A stretch of DNA of 12,833 bases from Candidatus Poseidoniaceae archaeon (lineage in GTDB: Archaea; Thermoplasmatota; Poseidoniia; Poseidoniales; Poseidoniaceae): contig JAKUNY010000029.1 in NCBI GenBank assembly GCA_022451765.1, positions 1 through 12,833 on the forward strand. The letters are read 5' to 3'. Below, one piece after another: positions 7,216-12,833 of this stretch (positions are counted from its first letter, which is position 1; the number at the start of each line of letters is the position of its first letter). The translations under genes and the position numbers were made by a program. The notes below the pieces were generated by a model that was not told the DNA's origin, searched no databases, and worked only from the letters and a program-made list of their open reading frames with translations.

Positions 7216-7224
7216 GGTGAGAAC

Positions 7225-8142
7225 ATGACAATGCGAAAACCGTCCTCTGATACTGCCCATCTGTATGATGGTAAGGTTGTCCGTTCGTCCGCTCCAAGTC
7301 GGAAGAAGGCAGCCGGTCAGGCAGGCATTGGCTCTGAAATACCAAAAGACGCAATTCCTGAATTGGAAATGCCTTCTTTCATTGAGAGCCTTATTGGAGG
7401 ACCTATTGTTCCGAAAATGAAATTCTTACCTCCAGACAAGTTTGTGCAAAACATGCAACTTGGCGTGTACGTTATCCTCGTTGGACTTGCTCTCCTAACG
7501 TACATCATATCTCCGCCAGAGGGAACCATTTGGTTCATGCTTCTCGGAAGCGCAGACCTTGCACTGTTGTTCCAGATTGGAATTATTGTGGGTGCGACAG
7601 GTCTTGGTTTCTGGGGCGCTTACCAGCGAGATGCGCGATACATGCTCGGATCGTATATGTTGTTTATCCTGGCTATCATGCGCTTTGCATCATCGAAGAC
7701 GAGTGTGAACAATCTCTTCGGGCTGGCAGATAGCCCAACGATTCTTGCCTCATTGGTCGTCATCTACTCCGTTCTTCTTATCATGTACTTCGAACTCTCA
7801 AACGGAGTACTTCGTTACTCAATGCTGGACACAAGCATCCGAACAAACGAAGTCTATGTCATGAACCCGAAGAAAATTGTTGGCAAATACCATCGCTCGC
7901 TTATCATCAATCCAATCGTCGCAACCGTTCTTGCAACCCTGGTTCTCTCTGCAAACACCATCCTGCCATGGGTGGTTGGGATTTTGTCAGAGGATACTGC
8001 AACCCGTCTGAGTGAATCAGTCGAACTGGGGTCCGTCTACGGTGTAGCGCTTGGAACACTGTTTGTCTTCCTCGTAGTTGGGGGATTGTTTGCTCTTGAC
8101 TTACCAACATACATTCAGAAGCGCCGTGAAGGCAACGATTAG
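7225..8142 (+). CDS. Multi-spanning membrane protein of the MoxR operon, function unknown
   Basis: I do not recognise a named family for this 305-aa protein. The first 75 residues are hydrophilic and probably cytoplasmic, with a basic patch (RKKAAG near 26-31). About six or seven hydrophobic segments follow, roughly 79-96, 103-130 (long enough for two), 139-153, 171-190, 227-254 and 270-292. The protein ends with a basic tail (QKRREGND). It starts 9 nt after the DUF58 stop. The SD GAGGTGA (7214-7220) overlaps that stop and is 4 nt from ATG 7225; ATG 7231 is an in-frame alternative with more usual spacing. Tight coupling indicates it works with the DUF58/MoxR/DUF4350 proteins at the membrane. 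It is the last gene of the operon and ends 4 nt from the convergent gene block. Confidence 0.8.
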   Translation: MTMRKPSSDTAHLYDGKVVRSSAPSRKKAAGQAGIGSEIPKDAIPELEMPSFIESLIGGPIVPKMKFLPPDKFVQNMQLGVYVILVGLALLTYIISPPEGTIWFMLLGSADLALLFQIGIIVGATGLGFWGAYQRDARYMLGSYMLFILAIMRFASSKTSVNNLFGLADSPTILASLVVIYSVLLIMYFELSNGVLRYSMLDTSIRTNEVYVMNPKKIVGKYHRSLIINPIVATVLATLVLSANTILPWVVGILSEDTATRLSESVELGSVYGVALGTLFVFLVVGGLFALDLPTYIQKRREGND

Positions 8143-8146
8143 TGAA

Positions 8147-8350
8147 TCAAATCTGCTGAATCTTAGCTTGAATTCTTTGTTGAATTAAGTTGTGCAACAT
8201 CTGGAGAGCCTCGCTCAAATCTTCTCCGTCGATTGCCACTCGTGCTGCTGAGCTTGTCTGATTGAGCCAAGTAAGTTCATATTCGGTTGAATCAAACAAT
8301 GAATTGATTTCATCCATATCGCTTTCTCGACATCCGATGAGTGACAACAA
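8147..8350 (-). CDS. Detached second ACT domain of aspartate kinase (in frame downstream of its TAA)
   Basis: This short reading frame is in the same frame as aspartate kinase, 18 nt after its TAA. Between the TAA and its own TGA, 73 sense codons are open. Their product reads as the C-terminal ACT domain of aspartate kinases: a first strand LGLLSLIGC, a helix MDEINSLFDS, a strand SAARVAIDG, and a last helix with SEALQMLHNLI, comparable to the family pattern VSVVG...ISVVVD...ALRALH. The boundaries given assume initiation at the TTG ending at 8350, which keeps most of the first strand. The only ATG (8315-8317) would remove that strand and leave 56 residues. No good SD precedes either codon. Alternatives are a piece of a broken lysC, a readthrough extension, or a separately translated regulatory subunit. 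Confidence 0.55.
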   Translation of the reverse strand: MLSLIGCRESDMDEINSLFDSTEYELTWLNQTSSAARVAIDGEDLSEALQMLHNLIQQRIQAKIQQI

Positions 8351-8368
8351 ACCGAGGTGATTATGGTG

Positions 8369-8371
8369 TTA
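8369..8371 (-). other. In-frame TAA splitting the aspartate kinase frame
   Basis: The plus strand reads TTA here, hence TAA on the coding strand, followed by CAC CAT AAT CAC CTC. One base change (AAA, GAA or CAA) would restore a 440-aa enzyme with two ACT domains. No further stop occurs until 8147-8149. Confidence 0.85.
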
Positions 8372-9469
8372 GGCTTCGATGTCAAACGGATCGAAAATTG
8401 TAGCCGCACGATGCAAGTCATGCGGTGAGACGATGAGTCGAGAATCACCTAGTCTGGATTCCAAACCCCACCAATGGACCTCATTTTGGGCTAACTCACC
8501 AAGAATCTTCACAAGCTGGCGTTGATGTGAATCCACATGGTGGTGGGAGAAGCCAAGACTGATGACATTTGGCAGGCAGCCGACTGCTTTCAGTTGGTCT
8601 TCAGGGAGTCTTGGTCCAACGATGGTTTTCTGTTCAGCACCTGAGTGGTGGAGATGCCGAACCTCCAACTGAATGTTTGGTTCAATGAGTGGTTCGATTG
8701 TAGAGGGGTGCAGGACAGGTGTATCCATCAGTGATAATTCAATAGCTTCCAAATAATCCAGATACGGGATTGTTTCCGAGCGGATACCCCAACGCGGGTT
8801 TAATCTGAATATTCCGGGTACGTCTTTCCAGAGGATGACCCGATCGGCTTCAATGAGATTTGCAATTGCAGTCGCAGAATGATCCGAGCCACCTCGGCTG
8901 AGGATTGCTATGTCCTTGTTCTGTCCTTCACCGAACCAACCCGTGATAACCGGCGTGCCATGAAGTGTCTCTCGGTCGAGTTTCGTGCTTGATGCTTGCA
9001 AATCGACGTGATTGGCCTGATAATTTCCATCGAGAGTGATTCCGATGTCTTCAGCGCCAAGCGGGTATGCATCAAAACCGTATTCTTGCAATCGATGTGC
9101 AACGACCAATGCACTCAAGCGCTCTCCCGATGCGAGAAGGTTGTTCAATGCAGATTGGTCATTCGGGTCTTGAGCCAACAAACGCAGAGTGTCTTTGAGC
9201 GTATGCAGAACCATGGAAAACAAATGGGCATTCTTTGATGAATCAAGACCTGGAGCGAACCGTAGATGTTGCTTTGATAAGTCCTGAACCAATCTGCTTG
9301 CATATCGTGGTTCCTTCGCCGCACGATACAATCGGTCGGTCGTCCCCCACAGGGCAGAGACAACAAGAATCGCTTGGTGATTTCCTCGAATTACTTCAGC
9401 AATTTTCTCAATATCACCCGGTTCGCGAAGGCATGATCCTCCAAACTTGTGAATGATTCGCTTGGTCAC
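8369..9469 (-). CDS. lysC: Aspartate kinase, truncated after the first ACT domain
   Basis: Aspartate kinase phosphorylates aspartate to aspartyl-4-phosphate, the first step to aspartate semialdehyde, and hence to Lys/Thr/Met and, in archaea, to ADH synthase. Motifs are KFGGS (residues 8-12), SGERLSA (114-120), SRGGSDHSA (191-199), LWKDVPGIF (213-221) and HPST (254-257). One ACT domain occupies about 295-362. The usual monofunctional enzyme has two ACT domains; here a TAA at 8369-8371 stops at 366 aa, and the missing domain follows in frame (8147-8368). Reading through would give 440 residues, a normal length. GTG at 9467-9469 is the start, overlapping the aroC stop (GTGA), with no in-frame ATG before KFGG. 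The catalytic part looks intact. WKDVPG, as I recall it, is a wording of bacterial (Bacteroidetes) aspartate kinases, hinting at transfer; this is unverified. Confidence 0.9.
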   Translation of the reverse strand: MTKRIIHKFGGSCLREPGDIEKIAEVIRGNHQAILVVSALWGTTDRLYRAAKEPRYASRLVQDLSKQHLRFAPGLDSSKNAHLFSMVLHTLKDTLRLLAQDPNDQSALNNLLASGERLSALVVAHRLQEYGFDAYPLGAEDIGITLDGNYQANHVDLQASSTKLDRETLHGTPVITGWFGEGQNKDIAILSRGGSDHSATAIANLIEADRVILWKDVPGIFRLNPRWGIRSETIPYLDYLEAIELSLMDTPVLHPSTIEPLIEPNIQLEVRHLHHSGAEQKTIVGPRLPEDQLKAVGCLPNVISLGFSHHHVDSHQRQLVKILGELAQNEVHWWGLESRLGDSRLIVSPHDLHRAATIFDPFDIEA

Positions 9470-10539
9470 AACGCATCACGTTTCCTGAGGATGAGATCGC
9501 ATAGGACCAACGTCGTCATTGCCCGAGCAACGCTCACAGCCCTTGGACCAAGTACAGGGTCATGGCGCCCTTTGACAACAAGAGGTTTCTTTTGACAATC
9601 AGCCAAATCCAACGTCGTTTGTTCATGAGCTATGCTCGAAGGGGGCTTCAACGCAATCTTGGCATAAAGGTCCGAACCCGACGACAGACCCGCAATGCTT
9701 CCATCAGGACGATCTCCTTCTTGCAGTGGCTGTTGTTTGGAGCCTCCCCATGGGCTGTTGTGCTTATGTCTAGTCATCTTAACCGCTTCAAACCCTTTTC
9801 CAAAAGCCACACCTCGACAAGCTGGAATCGATAGATAGGCGCGTCCAAGTGCAGGCTCAAGGCCGTCAAACCAAGGTTCACCAATTCCTCGTGGGAGGTT
9901 GCTGATGAGGACATCAACGCGACTTCCGGTCGAATTCTTCTGTTTTCGAATTGCTACAACATGTTCCTTCATTGCTTCGACGACATTTGGATCGCGACAG
10001 CGAAGTTGCTCGCAGAGTTCGTTTTCCCATTCATCTGGACACGCATCAATTGGTGCTGCTTCAATGGATCCAATTGCACCAACATGTGCCTCGATTTTGA
10101 TGTCTCCTAGCAGTGGCTCAACGAGTGCAGCCGCTGCGACAATACCTGCTGTTAATCGAGCAGAGGAGGAACCCCCGCCTCGCAAATCAGCAAACCCTCC
10201 AGTTCGCATTTGCATGAGAAGATCTTGATGACCCGGTCGTGGATGGTTGGGAATGAAACTATAATCACTTGAACGGGAGTCTTTGTTCGGAATTTGCAGT
10301 AAAATCGGCTGCCCTGTGGCAAAACCTTCGTGGACGCCTGTAAGCAGCTCCACCGCATCATCTTCGTTCCGCTTGCTTGCAAAATGACCGCCGGGTCGTC
10401 GAGTCATCATCCGTTGTGCAATACGCTTCTCATCGATTTGGAGTCCGGGAGGGACGCCCTCCAACAAGGCTCCAACCAACTGTCCATGACTTTCGCCAAA
10501 CAAGGTCATTGTCAGGGATTCCCCCAGGCGCATCTTCAT
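9466..10539 (-). CDS. aroC: Chorismate synthase
   Basis: Chorismate synthase converts EPSP to chorismate by a 1,4-elimination that needs reduced FMN. The diagnostic motifs are all present: FGESHG near the N-terminus, RRPGGH, RPGHQDL, GFADLRGGGSSSAR and AGLSSGSD. Length is about 357 aa from the chosen start, normal for the family. The frame extends upstream to a TTG at 10572 (368 aa), but the extra 11 residues have no family counterpart. Starts at the ATG ending 10539, or at the second ATG ending 10533, place FGESHG at residue 14 or 12, as in well-known homologues. No strong SD is visible for any choice. It is co-directional with shikimate kinase upstream (44-nt gap) and overlaps lysC downstream by 4 nt, so it belongs to the shikimate operon. 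Confidence 0.95.
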   Translation of the reverse strand: MKMRLGESLTMTLFGESHGQLVGALLEGVPPGLQIDEKRIAQRMMTRRPGGHFASKRNEDDAVELLTGVHEGFATGQPILLQIPNKDSRSSDYSFIPNHPRPGHQDLLMQMRTGGFADLRGGGSSSARLTAGIVAAAALVEPLLGDIKIEAHVGAIGSIEAAPIDACPDEWENELCEQLRCRDPNVVEAMKEHVVAIRKQKNSTGSRVDVLISNLPRGIGEPWFDGLEPALGRAYLSIPACRGVAFGKGFEAVKMTRHKHNSPWGGSKQQPLQEGDRPDGSIAGLSSGSDLYAKIALKPPSSIAHEQTTLDLADCQKKPLVVKGRHDPVLGPRAVSVARAMTTLVLCDLILRKRDAL

Positions 10540-10583
10540 TGGACTCAATTCGCCCACACAACTCGCATTCAAGAAGTTGAGCC

Positions 10584-11474
10584 TTACTCCTCAGCGTCTT
10601 TTTTCTCAGGATTAATGAAACTTGTTTCAATGACATCAAATTCTGGATGCTTGTTTGCATACCACGATTTGATTCGCTTTAGCACGCCTTCCAATTGAAT
10701 TGGAATGACGATAACAATCGCAGTACCCGACCCAGTCGGACCTGCTGCGCGAGCGCCGTTGACGAGTGCGTCGTTTGCAAGAATCCTCGCTCGATGGTCT
10801 TTTGTTGCCCCAACCACACCTCGGCCATTGAGTGTTAATGCTACCAATTCGTTTCCTTCTTGGACAGCATTGAGTGCTTGAATAAACTGCTGTTGATGTG
10901 GAAGGAAATCCTCGAGCGATGGTCTTGCATCTCGAGGGCCACGAGAAACGACAAGCACCTTCCAATCCTCTCTTGCAGGTCCATCCCCCTCGAGAAGAAC
11001 ACCTTGAGCAACGTCCGGCTCGTTGGCATTGATTAATTTCCATCCACCTGTTGCGCAAGCCCATGTATCATCGATGCTGCCAGTTAGGGTAATATCGGCC
11101 CTGATTTGAGCGTCAACAGCGATCGCTACGATTTCATGCAATTCAAGATCGGTTCCTGTGGAATCACAAAGAGCACGCACGGCTGCGACACAAAGGGCCG
11201 AGGACGATTTCAATCCCTCTCGAACAGGAATCCTTGATTGAACTGCCCAGTGCATGTCCTCTTCATCGATGGGGAATTCATGACCTGCATTTTTCCAAGC
11301 ATCGGCGACATGGGATAACAAACCATCCTCATCCGGCAGATCACGCTTGCTCTTCTTGTCCAACACACGGACGAGAATCGGGAGATCCAGTGCCATACTT
11401 GCACCGTAACCGGTGCCTGCTGCGTGGAGAAGACTGCATCCACCATGCGCAGAACCTTTGCCCAAGACTGCCAT
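10584..11474 (-). CDS. aroK: Shikimate kinase, archaeal GHMP-kinase type
   Basis: This 296-aa enzyme phosphorylates shikimate to shikimate-3-phosphate with ATP. It belongs to the archaeal GHMP superfamily and is unrelated to the P-loop AroK/AroL of bacteria. Evidence is the N-terminal GKGSAHGGCSLLHAAGTGYG (5-24), the GHMP phosphate-binding motif PVREGLKSSSA (83-93), TGSIDDTWA (131-139) and the late glycine-rich AGPTGSGTA (244-252). Length is close to the usual archaeal size. ATG is at 11472-11474, with AAGGAG about 10 nt upstream inside the preceding gene, whose stop is 3 nt away. It sits directly between DHQ synthase II and chorismate synthase, confirming the pathway. The highly charged C-terminus (NPEKKDAEE) is unremarkable. 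Confidence 0.93.
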   Translation of the reverse strand: MAVLGKGSAHGGCSLLHAAGTGYGASMALDLPILVRVLDKKSKRDLPDEDGLLSHVADAWKNAGHEFPIDEEDMHWAVQSRIPVREGLKSSSALCVAAVRALCDSTGTDLELHEIVAIAVDAQIRADITLTGSIDDTWACATGGWKLINANEPDVAQGVLLEGDGPAREDWKVLVVSRGPRDARPSLEDFLPHQQQFIQALNAVQEGNELVALTLNGRGVVGATKDHRARILANDALVNGARAAGPTGSGTAIVIVIPIQLEGVLKRIKSWYANKHPEFDVIETSFINPEKKDAEE

Positions 11475-11477
11475 GCA

Positions 11478-12476
11478 TCAACGCTCCTTGGACGGTGCGG
11501 AGATGCTCTGTCCTACATGACGAGTTGAGAAAAATGAGCATCCGAGAATGCGATCTCCAATGGAGATATCAGTAACTGAACAGACTCCACCGTTCTCTAG
11601 AACCAAGCGAACCGTCTCCGCTTGCTGAATGAATACATGACCTTCATTAGTATTTTCATCTTGAAATCTCAATAGAATGAGGGGCCTTGTCTCTATTTTC
11701 ATTCTACCAACGGTTGCGGTTCTCGATTCTCCGCTTCGCCCAATGATGCATATCTCGTCACCGGAATGTATCTCACAGAGGTATTTTGTGGAGCCGTCGG
11801 CAAGGTAGGTGTATGCCTCAACACTTCCAGCGTTGATTCGAAAGGGTCTTGTTGGGACGTACTTCGATTGAATAGTTTCGCCATGAATAAGGGCAAATGA
11901 GCGAGAGGTTGAGCCAACCAAAACACCCTCTCCCTCGCTTAACATGGACAGAAGATCGATGCACACACGATCTCCAGAATGGCCTTCTTGAACATCGGTA
12001 ATCGTCATCGTTGTAAGCTTGGCCGGCGTTGAATGATCAGTTCTTTCAGGAGTTGTCGCAACTGTACTCTCGAGCCGTAGAGACTTAACAACTTGGGCGG
12101 CTTCGAGACATTCTGAGGAGCACAACAAAGCATCAACACCTATGTCCAATGCAAAGCCAGCTCCCTGAGCCTCGATGGGCTGCGTGATTTGAGCAGCTAC
12201 CTTTGTCGGTGTTGATTCTGCTACGGCGACAATGTTCTCGATAGGAATCATCGACCAATTCTCGAACGTAAGTAATATCCATTCGACGCTTCCTGCTAGA
12301 CTGCGAGCCTTTGTCTGTGCCTCTTCAGAATCGATGTGAACATGTCCGCCAATCATCACTCCATCCCTGTACAGAAGACCATCTGTCAAGCGAATATCAG
12401 AACCATCTTTTTTTGAAAACGTGGCATCAACAGCGAAATGACCCGTTTTATCGAGTGCATCGAGCCATATTTCCAT
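11478..12476 (-). CDS. aroB': 3-dehydroquinate synthase II (archaeal type)
   Basis: DHQ synthase II performs an NAD-dependent oxidative deamination and cyclisation of 2-amino-3,7-dideoxy-D-threo-hept-6-ulosonate to 3-dehydroquinate. It replaces the bacterial AroB reaction from DAHP. The 332-aa protein shows the family's conserved blocks: NWSMIPIENIVA (73-84), HSGDRVCIDLLSML (166-179), EGEGVLVGSTSRSFALIHGE (181-200), RPFRINAGSVEAYTYLADG (210-228), TKYLCEIHSGDE (230-241) and VGRMKIETRPLILL (256-269). The first 45 residues are more divergent. ATG is at 12474-12476, 9 nt after the ADH synthase stop, with GAGGG overlapping that stop. Together with the upstream gene it forms the two-step archaeal entry to the shikimate pathway. 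Confidence 0.95.
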   Translation of the reverse strand: MEIWLDALDKTGHFAVDATFSKKDGSDIRLTDGLLYRDGVMIGGHVHIDSEEAQTKARSLAGSVEWILLTFENWSMIPIENIVAVAESTPTKVAAQITQPIEAQGAGFALDIGVDALLCSSECLEAAQVVKSLRLESTVATTPERTDHSTPAKLTTMTITDVQEGHSGDRVCIDLLSMLSEGEGVLVGSTSRSFALIHGETIQSKYVPTRPFRINAGSVEAYTYLADGSTKYLCEIHSGDEICIIGRSGESRTATVGRMKIETRPLILLRFQDENTNEGHVFIQQAETVRLVLENGGVCSVTDISIGDRILGCSFFSTRHVGQSISAPSKER

Positions 12477-12485
12477 GTCTATCCC

Positions 12486-12833
12486 TCAGAGGTTGACGGC
12501 TTTTATCGCATCTTCCGCAGATGCACCATCGTGAACGATCATCATCAATGCCTTTGCAACGGATTCAGGTGAATCATGGGCAAAAACTTGGCGTCCCATG
12601 CAGACACCAGCAGCACCGTTTTTCATGGCCTTCTCGACCATTGAAAGCATTTCATGGGTATTGGTTTTCGCTCCCCCGGCAACGAGCAAAGGAATAGGAG
12701 CGGCGGAGGTCACTTGAGAGAAGGATTCTTCATCACCGGTCCACGTTGTTTTCCCGACATCGCAGCCAATCTCAAAAGCCACTCGAGCCGCATGAGCGAC
12801 ACCCCGTGTAGAGTCCCCTTCAACGATGTTAAG
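12486..12833 (-). CDS. aroA': 2-amino-3,7-dideoxy-D-threo-hept-6-ulosonate (ADH) synthase, 5' part outside window
   Basis: ADH synthase, a class I aldolase (DhnA/fructose-bisphosphate aldolase family), joins aspartate semialdehyde to a 6-deoxy-5-ketofructose-1-phosphate unit to begin aromatic synthesis in archaea without DAHP synthase. The frame is open to the right edge, so only the C-terminal 115 residues are seen. They begin LNIVEGDSTRGVAHAARV. The lysine in CDVGKTTWTGD (codon 12750-12752) aligns with the Schiff-base lysine of the family. VAGGAKT and GVCMGRQVFAH form the phosphate-binding end of the TIM barrel, and IVHDGASAEDAIK is the usual C-terminus. Adjacency to DHQ synthase II makes ADH synthase far more likely than a glycolytic aldolase. 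It is the most upstream visible gene of the minus-strand operon; the promoter lies outside the window. Confidence 0.92.
   Translation of the reverse strand, partial: LNIVEGDSTRGVAHAARVAFEIGCDVGKTTWTGDEESFSQVTSAAPIPLLVAGGAKTNTHEMLSMVEKAMKNGAAGVCMGRQVFAHDSPESVAKALMMIVHDGASAEDAIKAVNL

Noticed and set aside
8369..8371. Recoding of the lysC stop as pyrrolysine or selenocysteine
   Set aside because: Those use TAG and TGA respectively. This codon is TAA, and no recoding hairpin is obvious.
8363..8431. Tiny plus-strand frame (ATG 8363) preceded by a good-looking GAGGTGA
   Set aside because: It codes for only 22 residues, lies antisense to the aspartate kinase end, and shows no recognisable content. 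The SD-like string is within the lysC/ACT junction.
8215..8448. Minus-strand frame overlapping the lysC end and the ACT2 region
   Set aside because: It is out of frame with both, and its translation is a shifted version of the real sequence with no family pattern.
10540..10572. N-terminal extension of chorismate synthase from the TTG ending at 10572
   Set aside because: The extra 11 residues have no counterpart in the family, and the ATGs ending at 10539 or 10533 place FGESHG at the normal distance from the N-terminus.
1..12833. Mobile elements, prophage, defence systems, tRNA or rRNA genes
   Set aside because: No transposase, integrase, inverted terminal repeats, tRNA cloverleaf or rRNA-like stretch was seen; the window is almost wholly filled by housekeeping and envelope-type genes.

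Overview
The window looks like chromosomal DNA from an archaeon, most likely a marine Thermoplasmatota-type euryarchaeon (Poseidoniales/Marine Group II is the inference; no rRNA or other phylogenetic marker is present). The archaeal signal is the shikimate cluster on the minus strand. It combines an aldolase-type ADH synthase, a DHQ synthase II and a GHMP-fold shikimate kinase, the pathway version used by archaea that lack DAHP synthase. Genes are tightly packed, with 4-nt ATGA/GTGA overlaps and GAGGTG/GGAGG ribosome binding sites. The lineage call is inference; the enzyme families are read directly from motifs.

Left (1-2967, plus strand): the C-terminal part of a molybdenum hydroxylase large subunit (cut by the left edge), then an FAD subunit carrying the Cys-rich insertion typical of 4-hydroxybenzoyl-CoA reductase beta, then a secreted, C-terminally anchored beta-rich protein whose start codon overlaps the FAD-subunit stop. 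The three look like one translationally coupled unit.

Middle (2968-8142, plus strand): a 126-nt promoter-bearing gap, then a four-gene envelope/chaperone-type operon of DUF4350-like membrane protein, MoxR AAA+ ATPase with an unusual Ala/Pro-rich N-terminus, DUF58 protein, and an unrecognised multi-spanning membrane protein.

Right (8147-12833, minus strand, convergent with the middle block): ADH synthase (cut by the right edge), DHQ synthase II, shikimate kinase, chorismate synthase and aspartate kinase, transcribed in that order. Aspartate kinase begins the route to aspartate semialdehyde, a substrate of ADH synthase, so the last gene of the cluster probably supplies its first enzyme. Steps not encoded here are aspartate-semialdehyde dehydrogenase, dehydroquinate dehydratase, shikimate dehydrogenase and EPSP synthase.

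The most noteworthy observation is that the aspartate kinase frame is interrupted by one TAA at 8369-8371. The same frame then continues for 73 codons that read as the second ACT regulatory domain. The gene is therefore split, recently broken, read through, or affected by a sequence error. Other points of interest are the predicted [4Fe-4S] cluster of the FAD subunit, the long tail on the molybdenum subunit, the surface protein coupled to the reductase, and the Ala/Pro-rich MoxR leader. No RNA gene, CRISPR array, IS element or origin was seen, and no gene-free stretch reaches 300 bases.
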